Shown here: positions 6,632-15,485 of the stretch, piece by piece
Layout of the letters: each line of letters starts with the position of its first letter
Numbering within the stretch: the first letter of the stretch is position 1
The notes under the pieces: generated by a model
What the model was told of the DNA's origin: nothing
Database searches by the model: none
The model's input: only the letters and a program-made list of their open reading frames with translations
Translations under genes and position numbers: made by a program
Assembly (NCBI GenBank): GCA_944325255.1
Contig: CALUZH010000022.1
Span: 1 to 61,995, forward strand
Origin: an uncultured Erysipelotrichaceae bacterium
Lineage (GTDB): Bacteria > Bacillota_I > Bacilli_A > Erysipelotrichales > Erysipelotrichaceae
Length of the DNA stretch: 61,995 nt
Direction of reading: 5' to 3'

Positions 6632-9475
6632 ATGCAAAATGACAAGATTGTAATACGCGGGGCCCGTTCCCATAACTTAAAAAGTGTCAATTTGGACTTG
6701 CCGCGCAACAAACTCATTATTATGACCGGATTATCGGGTTCGGGTAAGACATCCTTGGCTTTTGATACCATTTATGCCGAAGGCCAAAGACGTTATGTGG
6801 AATCTCTTTCTTCCTATGCCCGGCAATTTTTGGGAGGTATTGAAAAACCGGATGTCGACCTCATTGAAGGTTTGTCGCCATCTATTGCCATTGACCAAAA
6901 AACTACCGGTAATAATCCGCGTTCGACCGTCGGTACGATAACCGAGATTTATGATTACTTGCGTTTACTTTATGCCCGCTGCGGGGAGGTCTATTGTCCT
7001 CACCATGGCATTAAGATCTCGGCAATGACTATTCAAGAGATGGTTAAACGTTGCGAAAGCATTGAAAAAGGCAGCCGTTTTGAAATATTGGCCAATGTCG
7101 TAAGCAATCGTAAAGGCAGTTTTAAGGAACTCTTTGCCGATTGCAAGAAGAAGGGTTTTTTACGTTTATATGTCGATCATGAACTTTATTTGATTGAAGA
7201 TTTACCTGATTTGGATAAGAATAAGCGCCATGATATTGATATTGTCGTTGATCGTTTAGTGGCCAAAGAGGGTATGACATCCCGTTTATATGATTCTCTG
7301 GAAACTGCTTTAAAATTGACTGACGGCACCTGTATTATCAAACAAGGCGAAGAAAGAACTTTACTTTCATCACATTTTGCCTGTCCGGAATGCGGTTTTA
7401 CGGTACCGAAACTGGAGCCGCGGCTTTTCAGTTTTAATTCGCCTTTAGGGGCTTGTGATGAATGTAAGGGTTTGGGTTTTACCTTATCGGTTGATTTAGA
7501 TTATTTAATGCCTGATAAGCATTTAAGTATTCGCCAAGGGGGTATCCGCTATTATAAAAATATGGTTGATACTACGACTATTGAATGGCAAAACTTTAAG
7601 GCCTTACTTGACCATTATCATATTGATGAAGATAAGCCTTTAAAAGATATGTCTAAACAGGAAATGGATATTATCCTTTATGGTTCTAAAGAAGCCATTA
7701 AATATAATATTGAAACTTCCGGCGGTACCAAATATTCCAAATATGCCCCGATTGAAGGCGTTAAGGTTTTAATTGAAAGACGTTATGAAGAGACAACATC
7801 GACAATGTCTAAAGATTATTACCGTTCTTATATGATTGAATCGGAATGTATGAAATGCCATGGGGCTCGTTTAAATGATCAGGTTTTGGCTATTAGGGTC
7901 GGGGATAAAAATATTTATGAATTCACTAAGATGTCGGTAGCCAAGGCTTATGAGTGGCTGAATAATTTAAAGATGGATCCTACCCGGATGACGATTGCCA
8001 AATTATTGTTGACAGAGCTTAAATCCCGCTTGGGCTTTTTGATTGATGTCGGGCTTGATTATTTGACTATTGATCGTATGGCAGCCACCTTGTCGGGTGG
8101 AGAAGCCCAAAGAATTCGTTTGGCAACCCAAATCGGTTCGACTTTGACCGGAGTTCTTTATGTTTTGGATGAACCTTCTATCGGTCTTCATCAAAGAGAT
8201 AACGGTAAGCTTATCGCTACTTTGAAAAAGATGCGGGATTTGGGCAATACCTTGATTGTTGTGGAACATGATGAGGAGACGATGCTGGCAAGTGATTATA
8301 TTGTCGATGTCGGACCGGGAGCCGGTAAAGACGGCGGTAATATTGTAGCGATGGGAACGCCTGAAGAGATTATGGCCAATCCGCAAAGCATTACCGGCCA
8401 ATATCTTGCGCATAAAAAATATATCCCGGTACCGCAAAAAAGACGTAAGGGCAATGGCAAGACTTTAAAAGTTTTTGGAGCTGCGGAAAATAATCTTAAA
8501 AATATCAATGTTTCCTTCCCTTTGGGCAAGTTAATTTGTGTTACGGGGGTCAGCGGCAGTGGCAAATCGACCCTGGTCAATGAGATTGTCACTAAGGCGG
8601 TGATGCAGTCCCTCAATCGGGTTCGCATTAAACCGGGCAGCTATAAGAAAATAAGCGGCCTTGAAAATATTGATAAGATTGTGGCTATTTCTCAAGAACC
8701 GATTGGACGTACTCCGCGTTCCAATCCGGCAACCTATACCGGGGTCTTTGATGATATTCGGGAGCTTTTTGCCATGACGCCCGATGCCCGGGAAAGAGGC
8801 TATGATAAAAGCCGTTTCTCTTTTAATGTGAAGGGCGGAAGATGTGAAGCCTGCGGTGGTGACGGTGTCAAAAGGATATCGATGCTGTTTGTGCCGGATG
8901 TCTATGTTGAGTGCGAACAATGTCATGGCCATCGTTATAACGAAGAGACCTTACAAGTTAAGTATCGCGATAAGAATATTTATGATGTCTTAAAGATGAG
9001 TGTTAAAGAAGCTTTGGAATTTTTCCGCAATGTGCCGAAAATCCGCAATAAGTTACAGGTTCTTTATGATGTCGGTTTGGGTTATATCGAACTTGGCCAA
9101 AGTGCCACTACCTTGTCGGGCGGGGAAGCCCAAAGAGTGAAACTGGCCAGCGAGTTACAAAAAAAGCCGACCGGCAAGAGCTTATTTGTCCTTGATGAGC
9201 CGACTACCGGCTTACATGTCGATGATGTTTTTAAACTTATCAAAATTCTTGATCGGATCGTGGATAACGGCGATACGGTCATTGTCATTGAACATAATCT
9301 GGATGTGATTAAATGTGCCGACCATATTATTGATTTGGGACCGGAAGGCGGTGACGGCGGGGGCACAATTGTCGCTTCGGGTACCCCGGAAGCCGTAAGT
9401 GCCGTTAAAGAAAGCTATACCGGCCAATATTTAAAAGAAGTTTTAAAAGGAGCCTTTTATGACCAACAATCTTGA
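6632..9475 (+). CDS. uvrA: Excinuclease ABC subunit A
   Basis: UvrA (947 residues, normal length), the damage-recognition ATPase of nucleotide excision repair that loads UvrB on lesions. Two ABC ATPase halves are visible: Walker A GLSGSGKTS near residue 35 and GVSGSGKST near residue 640, with signature LSGGEAQR in each half. Zinc-finger cysteine pairs occur as CPEC...CDEC (about residue 250) and CEAC...CEQC (about residue 740). No ribosome binding site precedes ATG 6632 but a TAGAAT lies 7 nt upstream. The 3' end overlaps hprK by 17 nt, so uvrA, hprK and lgt are one transcription unit. Confidence 0.97.
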   Translation: MQNDKIVIRGARSHNLKSVNLDLPRNKLIIMTGLSGSGKTSLAFDTIYAEGQRRYVESLSSYARQFLGGIEKPDVDLIEGLSPSIAIDQKTTGNNPRSTVGTITEIYDYLRLLYARCGEVYCPHHGIKISAMTIQEMVKRCESIEKGSRFEILANVVSNRKGSFKELFADCKKKGFLRLYVDHELYLIEDLPDLDKNKRHDIDIVVDRLVAKEGMTSRLYDSLETALKLTDGTCIIKQGEERTLLSSHFACPECGFTVPKLEPRLFSFNSPLGACDECKGLGFTLSVDLDYLMPDKHLSIRQGGIRYYKNMVDTTTIEWQNFKALLDHYHIDEDKPLKDMSKQEMDIILYGSKEAIKYNIETSGGTKYSKYAPIEGVKVLIERRYEETTSTMSKDYYRSYMIESECMKCHGARLNDQVLAIRVGDKNIYEFTKMSVAKAYEWLNNLKMDPTRMTIAKLLLTELKSRLGFLIDVGLDYLTIDRMAATLSGGEAQRIRLATQIGSTLTGVLYVLDEPSIGLHQRDNGKLIATLKKMRDLGNTLIVVEHDEETMLASDYIVDVGPGAGKDGGNIVAMGTPEEIMANPQSITGQYLAHKKYIPVPQKRRKGNGKTLKVFGAAENNLKNINVSFPLGKLICVTGVSGSGKSTLVNEIVTKAVMQSLNRVRIKPGSYKKISGLENIDKIVAISQEPIGRTPRSNPATYTGVFDDIRELFAMTPDARERGYDKSRFSFNVKGGRCEACGGDGVKRISMLFVPDVYVECEQCHGHRYNEETLQVKYRDKNIYDVLKMSVKEALEFFRNVPKIRNKLQVLYDVGLGYIELGQSATTLSGGEAQRVKLASELQKKPTGKSLFVLDEPTTGLHVDDVFKLIKILDRIVDNGDTVIVIEHNLDVIKCADHIIDLGPEGGDGGGTIVASGTPEAVSAVKESYTGQYLKEVLKGAFYDQQS

Positions 9476-10406
9476 CAGACGCGTCTATGTCCGAGAATTA
9501 AAAGACTACTTCCATTATGAACAGGCTACCGGCAATGATGACAGCCTAAACCGCTGGATTATCGTTCCCGATATTAATCGTCCGGGTCTTGAACTTTCCG
9601 GTTATACCCTAGAGAATGACTTGCGGCGGGTTTTAATTATCGGTAATAAGGAATGTGCCTATTTAAAAACTCTTGATGAGGAGACAAAACGCCGGCGTTT
9701 TGAAACCATTACCGACTCCTATACGCCATGTATGATTTTTTCTGCCGGCAATGAAGTACCGGAGTCTTTAGTAACAATCGCCAATAATAAAAACTTCCCG
9801 ATTTTTAAAACCAAGGAGGTAACTTATCGGGTTATTACCGATGTCGTAGCTTTCTTAGATAAGGGTTTGGCCAAGTCATGGTCGGTGCATGGGGTCATGA
9901 TGTCCATCTTTGGTACCGGGGTCTTGCTCACCGGTCCAAGCGGTATCGGTAAATCAGAATTGGCTTTGGAGTTAATATCGCGGGGTCATAATTTGATTGG
10001 CGATGATCGGGTCGATATCATTCGGGCCCATAATGATTTAGTATGTTTTGCCCCGAAGGTCTTAAAGGGGATGTTAGAAATCAGGGGTATCGGTATTGTC
10101 GATGTGGGGCTTTTATATGGGGCCAGTTCGGTTCTTGATGCTTGCAATCTTGATTTGGTTATTGCCCTGCAACCCTTTGATGAAGATAAGGAATATAATC
10201 GTTTAAGCATCAATGATTTGAAATTTGAACTCTTTGGCTTGGAAAAACCTTTACTTGAGGTGCCGGTTAAGGCCGGAAGGGCGATGTCGGTCATTGTCGA
10301 AGCGGCCGTCATCAATCATCGCTTACGGCAAAAGGGCATTGATAGCGGTGAGGTCTTAAGACAAAGAGTAATTGAAGATATTCAAAGAAAAGGAGGACAA
10401 CAATGA
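9459..10406 (+). CDS. hprK: HPr kinase/phosphorylase
   Basis: HprK (315 residues) phosphorylates and dephosphorylates Ser46 of HPr, the switch for carbon catabolite control in Firmicutes. Walker A GPSGIGKSELALE lies at about residues 158-170, followed by the HprK signature region GHNLIGDDRVDI and, downstream, the EIRGIGIVDV motif. Ribosome binding site AAAAGGAG precedes the ATG inside the end of uvrA. The stop TGA overlaps the lgt ATG (ATGA), indicating translational coupling. HprK uses or releases pyrophosphate, and the next protein carries a fused PpaX-like pyrophosphatase domain, as in the hprK-lgt-ppaX order of Bacillus. Confidence 0.96.
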   Translation: MTNNLDRRVYVRELKDYFHYEQATGNDDSLNRWIIVPDINRPGLELSGYTLENDLRRVLIIGNKECAYLKTLDEETKRRRFETITDSYTPCMIFSAGNEVPESLVTIANNKNFPIFKTKEVTYRVITDVVAFLDKGLAKSWSVHGVMMSIFGTGVLLTGPSGIGKSELALELISRGHNLIGDDRVDIIRAHNDLVCFAPKVLKGMLEIRGIGIVDVGLLYGASSVLDACNLDLVIALQPFDEDKEYNRLSINDLKFELFGLEKPLLEVPVKAGRAMSVIVEAAVINHRLRQKGIDSGEVLRQRVIEDIQRKGGQQ

Positions 10407-11854
10407 CTTTCTTTCCCAATTCCAAGACTTTTTTAAGTATCGGTAACCTGCATATTCAATGGTATGCCGTGCTCATTATCTTGGGTGCCTTACTGGCTTT
10501 CTTTTTATCAAGAAGAAATACCCGGCGTTATAAATATCCTGATGATCTGATCGAAGACTTCTTTATTGATGTGTTATGGATTGGGATTATCGGGGCACGG
10601 ATATGGTATGTGCTTTTTTCGGATATCGGCTACTATTTAAGTAATCCCCTTAAAATCATCGCTATTTGGGAAGGCGGTTTAGCGATTCATGGCGGGGTTA
10701 TTGCCGGATTATTATATGGCTTATATTATTGCAAAAGACACGGGCTTTCCTTTTATCGTTTGGCCGATGCCGTTTTACCGAATGTTTTATTGGCTCAGGC
10801 CATCGGACGCTGGGGCAATTTCGTTAATCAGGAAGCTCATGGACCGATGGTTGATGCCTCCTATTATGATGGAATCCTGTCCTTTTTGAAAGAAGGGATG
10901 TGTATTAATGGGGTTTATTATGAACCGACCTTCTTTTATGAGAGTGTTTTAAATATTATCGGTTTTATTTTAATTGCCATTATTTTAAGAAAATTCCAAA
11001 ATAAACGGGGTGATTTGGCCTATGCTTATTTGATGTGGTATGGCGTTGTCCGCTTTTATATTGAAAGTTTGCGGACTGATGCCTTATATTTCGGACCGCT
11101 AAAGATAGCGCAGGTAGCTTCCGTTATTTATCTTATTGTGGGTCTATGCGGTTATTTGGGCTTAATTGATAAAATATTGCATATTAAAAAACCTAAGCCG
11201 ACAATCCTTTTTGATTTAGACGGAACCTTATTAGATACCGAAAAAGGTATTCATGAAAGCTATCGCTATGTCTTTGAAAAACATGGAAAAGAATTTACTT
11301 CCGATATGGAAGTGGAAGTCCTAGGACCCTCGCTTTGGCAGATATTCGGCAAGTATTTCCCGAATGAAAATGTCGATGATTTGGTTAAAGAATATCGTGA
11401 GCACAATAAGGAAATATTTGCATCGGTCAATTCCCCGATGCCTAATGCCGAAGCAATTTTAAAAACTTTAAAACAGGAAGGCTATCATGTCGGGGTAGTC
11501 TCCACCAAGATGCATGAGACGGTTTTGGACAATCTTAAACTTTATCATTTGGATGTTTATGTTGATGATATTGTCGGCAAAGAAGACGTTAAATTGGATA
11601 AGCCTAATCCGGAAGGCATCAATTTGATTTTGAAGAAAAATCGCTGGTATCGTGATGAACTGGTTTATGTCGGTGACAGTGTCGGTGACATCAAGGCGGG
11701 TCAAAATGCCGGCGCCTATACGGTTGCCTATTATTTCAATCCCCGCAAAAAAGCTGATCTCGATAAGGCAAAAGCGAATATCTATATCAGTGATTTGGCA
11801 GAAATATTGCCGATTTTGGATGCCGATCATCATTTCACTTACAACTTAAAGTAG
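10403..11854 (+). CDS. lgt: Lgt fused to PpaX-like HAD phosphatase
   Basis: A 483-residue fusion. Residues 1 to about 258 are prolipoprotein diacylglyceryl transferase, with seven or so membrane helices and the signature GRWGNFVNQEAHG; it lipidates the lipobox cysteine of the many lipoproteins seen here. After a short linker (HIKKPKP), residues about 267-483 form a haloacid dehalogenase phosphatase with DLDGTLLDT, VVSTK and VGDSVGDIKAG motifs, most like PpaX, the pyrophosphatase partnered with HprK in Bacillus, where hprK, lgt and ppaX are separate neighbours. No stop, start or ribosome binding site separates the halves. The phosphatase should lie on the cytoplasmic face, tethered to the membrane. 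Its PpaX identity is inferred from context. Confidence 0.92.
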   Translation: MTFFPNSKTFLSIGNLHIQWYAVLIILGALLAFFLSRRNTRRYKYPDDLIEDFFIDVLWIGIIGARIWYVLFSDIGYYLSNPLKIIAIWEGGLAIHGGVIAGLLYGLYYCKRHGLSFYRLADAVLPNVLLAQAIGRWGNFVNQEAHGPMVDASYYDGILSFLKEGMCINGVYYEPTFFYESVLNIIGFILIAIILRKFQNKRGDLAYAYLMWYGVVRFYIESLRTDALYFGPLKIAQVASVIYLIVGLCGYLGLIDKILHIKKPKPTILFDLDGTLLDTEKGIHESYRYVFEKHGKEFTSDMEVEVLGPSLWQIFGKYFPNENVDDLVKEYREHNKEIFASVNSPMPNAEAILKTLKQEGYHVGVVSTKMHETVLDNLKLYHLDVYVDDIVGKEDVKLDKPNPEGINLILKKNRWYRDELVYVGDSVGDIKAGQNAGAYTVAYYFNPRKKADLDKAKANIYISDLAEILPILDADHHFTYNLK

Positions 11855-11876
11855 CGGACAGAATTTGTCCGCTTTT
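11854..11876 (+). terminator. Terminator after lgt fusion gene
   Basis: GCGGACA/TGTCCGC stem (11854-11860 with 11866-11872), 5-nt loop, then TTTTA. It starts in the last base of the lgt stop codon. Confidence 0.75.
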
Positions 11877-11939
11877 ATGTGGCATGCATCTGTGCTAAGA
11901 TATACGGGTAAAAGACAATATCTTTTAGGGGGAGGAATC

Positions 11940-13295
11940 ATGGATAAGTTTTTTAAACTTAAGGAAAACGGAACTAATGTTACGACGGAAATTCTGGCCG
12001 GCTTAACAACCTTCTTCGCGATGTCCTATATCATCGTTGTCAATCCCGGCATTTTGTCACAATCCGGAATGGAGTGGGGTGCCGTCTTTTTAGCGACCAT
12101 TATTGCCAGTGTCATCGGAACTTTGATTATGGGCCTTGTGGCCAATGTTCCTTATGCCCAAGCTCCGGGCATGGGCCTTAATGCTTTTTTTGTCTATACA
12201 GTTTGTTTCGGTCTGGGATTCACTTGGCAACAGGCCTTATCGATGGTCTTTATTTGCGGGCTTTTCAATATTCTTATTACCGTAACCAAAATCCGCAAGT
12301 ATATTATTAAAGCCATACCTTTAAGCCTGCAAAACGCTATCGGCGGCGGCATCGGTATCTTTGTGGCTTATATCGGCCTCTTAAATGTCGGCATTATTTC
12401 TTTTGAAAGCGGTGTTCCGGCTTTGGCAACCTTGAATCAGCCGCAGTTTTGGGTCTTTCTTATCGGTTTAGCATTAACCATTATTTTATGCGTTAAAAAT
12501 GTTAAGGGCGGCATTTTAATTGCCATTGTTGTCACTACTTTGATCGGTATTCCTTTTGGCGTAACCAGCATGCAGGATACTACTTCCTTTGTTGATGCCG
12601 TAAATGCTTTACCAAGCACTTTCTTGGCTATTTTTAAAGAAGGCGGCATCATGAGCCTATTTAATGATCCGGCTAAGTTGCCTTTAGTTTTAATTACGAT
12701 TTTCTCTTTTTCGATAACTGATACTTTCGATACCATCGGTACCTTTATCGGTACCGGACGCAAATCCGGCATTTTCTCTGAGGAAGATGAAAAAACCATG
12801 GAAACTTCCTCGGGCTTTAGATCGCGTTTAGATAAAGCTTTATTCGCTGATGCAACAGCTACAAGTATCGGTGCTTTATTTGGCACTTCCAACACTACAA
12901 CTTTCGTTGAATCGGCATCCGGTATCGGTGCCGGGGGAAGAACCGGTTTAACCAGCGTGGTCGTTGCTTGCTGTTTTGCTTTATCGGCCTTTTTGGCTTC
13001 GTTTATTTCAGCTGTACCTTATGCTGCAACGGCCCCGGCTTTAGTTATCGTCGGGGTAATGATGACCTCTTCATTTAAAGAAATAGCCTGGGATGATTTC
13101 TCCCAAGCTATTCCGGCTTTTTTTGCCGGTATTGTCATGGCTCTTTGCTACAGCATTTCTTACGGTATTGCCTGCGGCTTTATTTCCTATTGTCTGACGA
13201 AAGTTATCAAAGGAGAAGCTAAGGGCCTGCATCCGATACTTTGGGTCTGCACTTTCTTATTTATATTAAACTTTGTCTTGCTGGCAATGTTATAA
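11940..13295 (+). CDS. NCS2/AzgA-type purine permease
   Basis: A 451-residue transporter with 12-14 membrane segments of the AzgA/PbuG branch of the NCS2 nucleobase permeases, which import guanine, hypoxanthine or adenine by proton symport. Diagnostic stretches are AGLTTFFAMSYIIVVNP near the start, APGMGLNAFF, and GTSNTTTFVESASGIGAGGRTG in the second half. ATG 11940 follows the ribosome binding site GGGGAGGA; upstream codons to 11865 overlap the previous terminator and are unlikely to be used. A TGC-TAAGAT element at about 11892-11900 may be its promoter. No purine riboswitch fits in the short leader. Purine salvage also appears in deoD at 38196. Confidence 0.9.
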   Translation: MDKFFKLKENGTNVTTEILAGLTTFFAMSYIIVVNPGILSQSGMEWGAVFLATIIASVIGTLIMGLVANVPYAQAPGMGLNAFFVYTVCFGLGFTWQQALSMVFICGLFNILITVTKIRKYIIKAIPLSLQNAIGGGIGIFVAYIGLLNVGIISFESGVPALATLNQPQFWVFLIGLALTIILCVKNVKGGILIAIVVTTLIGIPFGVTSMQDTTSFVDAVNALPSTFLAIFKEGGIMSLFNDPAKLPLVLITIFSFSITDTFDTIGTFIGTGRKSGIFSEEDEKTMETSSGFRSRLDKALFADATATSIGALFGTSNTTTFVESASGIGAGGRTGLTSVVVACCFALSAFLASFISAVPYAATAPALVIVGVMMTSSFKEIAWDDFSQAIPAFFAGIVMALCYSISYGIACGFISYCLTKVIKGEAKGLHPILWVCTFLFILNFVLLAML

Positions 13296-13319
13296 GAAGC
13301 TTTAGGGCTTCTTTTTTTA
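13295..13319 (+). terminator. Terminator after purine permease
   Basis: AGAAGC/GCTTCT stem with 6-nt loop followed by seven T. Confidence 0.85.
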
Positions 13320-13321
13320 AT

Positions 13322-13338
13322 GCTAACTGAAAGCTAAC
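13322..13338 (+). promoter_or_regulatory. GCTAAC direct repeat, possible regulator box
   Basis: GCTAAC at 13322-13327 and again at 13333-13338, 11 bp apart (one helical turn), just upstream of a weak -10 (TATGAT at about 13350-13355). Such 11-bp-spaced direct repeats are typical of OmpR-family regulator sites. Inference only. Confidence 0.3.
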
Positions 13339-13377
13339 ATCCTTTTAATTATGATGGAATAAAGGGAGGAATGATTT

Positions 13378-13938
13378 ATGCGTAAATTAATTATTTTGTC
13401 TTTGTTTATGGGCTTAGCGGCTTGTGAGGGAGTGGCACAAGACGTCGAACCTATGACGGTTGAAGAAGATGCCTATGCTTCTATCGATCCCCAAGATATT
13501 CAAGAGCTTGCTTATTTTATCGAATATCATTATCCGTCAGAAGAAGAATTTGCCTTTATCGGTGTTTGCAAAATAAAGACCATTGCCGGAGCAGATAATA
13601 TTAATCAAAACGGTGAGGCAGTTTTCCCTTATACTTTTGGAACACTCGAGATAATGGAAGTTGATAAGGGGGATTTAAAAGTCGGCGATATCGTTAATTA
13701 TACTTATTACGGAGCTATTATCGAAAAGGATAAAGTAATGGCAGCGGACTATGGAGATGGTTTTTTAGAAGATCTTGAGGATTTACAAAGCGATAAAACT
13801 TATCTTTATATGCATAATGCAGGAGTTATTGATTTAGAAGTCGGGCAAACTTATCTTTTATATATGAATGAGCCAAGCGCCAAAAGTCCGCGCATTGATG
13901 CCTATGATATCTCCTTTATGCGTTATCCTTATGAATAA
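13378..13938 (+). CDS. Lipoprotein of unknown function, 186 aa
   Basis: A signal peptide with lipobox LAAC marks a lipoprotein. The mature part is acidic and contains a beta-rich domain (residues about 55-180) with the phrases EFAFIGVCKIKTI and VGDIVNYTYYGA, which look like a small beta-barrel in which expression of a gene product through 'KVGD' turns recurs; I cannot name the family. Ribosome binding site GGGAGGA precedes ATG 13378. A direct repeat of GCTAAC lies upstream. The stop is followed after a few bases by the terminator of the oppositely oriented tRNA cluster. Confidence 0.72.
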   Translation: MRKLIILSLFMGLAACEGVAQDVEPMTVEEDAYASIDPQDIQELAYFIEYHYPSEEEFAFIGVCKIKTIAGADNINQNGEAVFPYTFGTLEIMEVDKGDLKVGDIVNYTYYGAIIEKDKVMAADYGDGFLEDLEDLQSDKTYLYMHNAGVIDLEVGQTYLLYMNEPSAKSPRIDAYDISFMRYPYE

Positions 13939-13963
13939 TAAAAAAAGCCTCATATTGAGACTC
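13939..13963 (-). terminator. Terminator of tRNA Asn-Glu-Lys cluster
   Basis: On the minus strand GTCTCA/TGAGGC stem with ATA loop and one G-U pair, followed by seven T. Confidence 0.7.
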
Positions 13964-13978
13964 AAGAACATATTCAAG

Positions 13979-14054
13979 TGGTGATCCCCTAGGGATTCGA
14001 ACCCTAGACCCTCTGATTAAGAGTCAGATGCTCTACCAACTGAGCTAGGGGATC
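13979..14054 (-). tRNA. tRNA-Lys (CUU)
   Basis: Full cloverleaf with acceptor GATCCCC/GGGGATC, anticodon loop CTCTTAA giving CUU, T-loop TTCGAAT and encoded CCA. Last of three tRNAs transcribed leftward. Confidence 0.96.
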
Positions 14055-14070
14055 AGCAGTAATTTAAAGA

Positions 14071-14147
14071 TGGTGACCAGTACGGGATTCGAACCCGTGA
14101 ATGCCGCCGTGAAAGGGCGGTGTGTTAAGCCGCTTCACCAACTGGCC
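14071..14147 (-). tRNA. tRNA-Glu (UUC)
   Basis: Cloverleaf with acceptor GGCCAGT/ACTGGTC, anticodon loop CTTTCAC giving UUC, encoded CCA. Confidence 0.96.
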
Positions 14148-14155
14148 AATTAAAA

Positions 14156-14231
14156 TGGCGCCTAAAACAGGGCTCGAACCTGTGACCTAACGGTTAACAG
14201 CCGTTTGCTCTGCCAACTGAGCTATTTAGGC
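14156..14231 (-). tRNA. tRNA-Asn (GUU)
   Basis: Cloverleaf with acceptor GCCTAAA/TTTAGGC, discriminator G, anticodon loop CTGTTAA giving GUU, encoded CCA. First tRNA of the cluster; a minus-strand TATAAT lies 8 bp upstream. Confidence 0.96.
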
Positions 14232-14239
14232 GTTGCTTA

Positions 14240-14245
14240 ATTATA
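14240..14245 (-). promoter_or_regulatory. -10 box of tRNA-Asn cluster
   Basis: TATAAT on the minus strand, 8 bp from the 5' end of mature tRNA-Asn. The -35 is not clear. Confidence 0.55.
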
Positions 14246-14365
14246 TTAGCATAGGAGCTTTTTGAATGCAATAGAAAATTAAAAAAATCTATGATTCTTT
14301 TTGGGAATTCAACGAAATGAAAAAATAAAAATTTTAAATGTTCAAAATTATCATTATTATTACTA

Positions 14366-14390
14366 AAAGGCCCTTTTGAAGGGCTTTTTT
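14366..14390 (+). terminator. Orphan intrinsic terminator
   Basis: GCCC/GGGC stem inside AAAAG...CTTTTTT, in the otherwise empty 300-bp gap between the tRNA cluster and the opp operon. No gene precedes it on this strand; 14246-14365 is very AT-rich and I see nothing else in it. Confidence 0.55.
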
Positions 14391-14459
14391 GTACTCTTTA
14401 GATTATGAAAGAATTTACATTTAGAAAATATTACAAAATTTTTACAAAGAAATATTTCA

Positions 14460-14475
14460 GATTGTATTTACAATC
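14460..14475. promoter_or_regulatory. Palindromic operator over opp -35
   Basis: Perfect inverted repeat GATTGTA-TT-TACAATC covering the -35 box (14467-14472) of the opp promoter, the classic place for a repressor site. The regulator is unknown. Confidence 0.5.
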
Positions 14476-14495
14476 GTTTTCAAAAGTGCTAAATT
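14467..14495 (+). promoter_or_regulatory. opp operon promoter
   Basis: TTTACA (14467-14472), 17-bp spacer, TAAATT (14490-14495) with TGC just before it. AT-rich sequence with several TTACAAA repeats lies upstream. Confidence 0.6.
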
Positions 14496-14531
14496 TAAGC
14501 CATATTTATTTTTGGAAATAGGGGGGATAAG

Positions 14532-15473
14532 GTGAAAAAGTATATCACTAAACGTCTTATTATGATGGTCATCCTATTGCTCGGTATGACTTTCATTGTC
14601 TTCTCCAGCCTGTATCTGGCTCCGGGCGATCCGGCTGAGATTGCTGCCGGGGCAAGTGCCACGGAGTCGGATATTGCGGCCATGCGGGAATATTTGGGAT
14701 TGAACCGTCCGTTTATCGTGCAATATGGAACTTATTTGATTAATCTTTTGCACGGGGATTTGGGTACTTCATTTATTACCCGTCAACCGATCTTGGATGA
14801 ACTTTTGATTCGCTTGCCGAATACCTTGAATTTGGCGATATCGAGTATGATCTTTGCCTGTGTCATCGGTATTCCTTTAGGAGTTATAGCGGCCATCAAA
14901 AAAGACTCCCTTTTGGATAACATTCTGACGACGATATCTTTGCTCGGTATCTCGGTGCCGAATTTCTGGTTGGGTTCCATCTTGATTATTGTCTTCTGTG
15001 TCAACTTGCGGATTTTCCCAACCGGCGGTATGACCGAGCCGTTTTGGACCGCCAAGGGTTTCATGCAGGCCTTCTTGCCATCGCTTTCCTTGGGTATGCA
15101 GGTAGCAGCCAGCTTCATGCGGATCGGCCGCTCCAGTATGCTTGATGTCTTGCAATCCGATTATATTCGGACAGCCCGTTCCAAGGGTTTAAAAGAAAAG
15201 ACAGTCATCGCCATTCATGCCTTGAAAAATGCGATGATTCCGATTTTGACCCAAATGGGCACGAGTTTTGGCGGACTTTTGGGCGGTGCCATGGTAACAG
15301 AACAGGTATTCGCCATTAACGGTATCGGTTCTTATTTGATTAATGCGATTAACCAGAGAAACTATGCGGCAGTTCAAAGTACAGTATTTGTCATTGCCTT
15401 TATGTTTGTGGTAGTGAATTTGATTGTTGACCTTCTGTATAGTGTCATCGATCCGCGCATTCGTTATGAATAG
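14532..15473 (+). CDS. oppB: Oligopeptide ABC permease OppB
   Basis: First permease (313 residues) of a peptide/opine/nickel ABC importer, with six membrane helices and the binding-protein-dependent transport signature around DYIRTARSKGL (EAA loop) that docks the ATPase. It begins with GTG at 14532 after ribosome binding site AGGGGGGAT. First gene of the run oppB-oppC-oppA-oppD-oppF-ggt, all closely spaced on one strand and driven by the promoter at 14467 with a palindromic operator. Substrate class (oligo- or dipeptide) cannot be fixed from sequence. Confidence 0.93.
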   Translation: MKKYITKRLIMMVILLLGMTFIVFSSLYLAPGDPAEIAAGASATESDIAAMREYLGLNRPFIVQYGTYLINLLHGDLGTSFITRQPILDELLIRLPNTLNLAISSMIFACVIGIPLGVIAAIKKDSLLDNILTTISLLGISVPNFWLGSILIIVFCVNLRIFPTGGMTEPFWTAKGFMQAFLPSLSLGMQVAASFMRIGRSSMLDVLQSDYIRTARSKGLKEKTVIAIHALKNAMIPILTQMGTSFGGLLGGAMVTEQVFAINGIGSYLINAINQRNYAAVQSTVFVIAFMFVVVNLIVDLLYSVIDPRIRYE

Positions 15474-15485
15474 GGGGAAGTAAAG

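Noticed and set aside
9082-9427. Long minus-strand frames inside uvrA
   Set aside because: Shadows of a highly conserved gene; Pro/Ser-rich translations with no start signals.
11865-11939. N-terminal extension of the purine permease
   Set aside because: It overlaps the previous terminator; GGGGAGGA directly precedes ATG 11940 and the family N-terminus starts there.
11873-11939. Purine riboswitch before the permease
   Set aside because: The leader is under 70 nt and lacks the three-way junction core.
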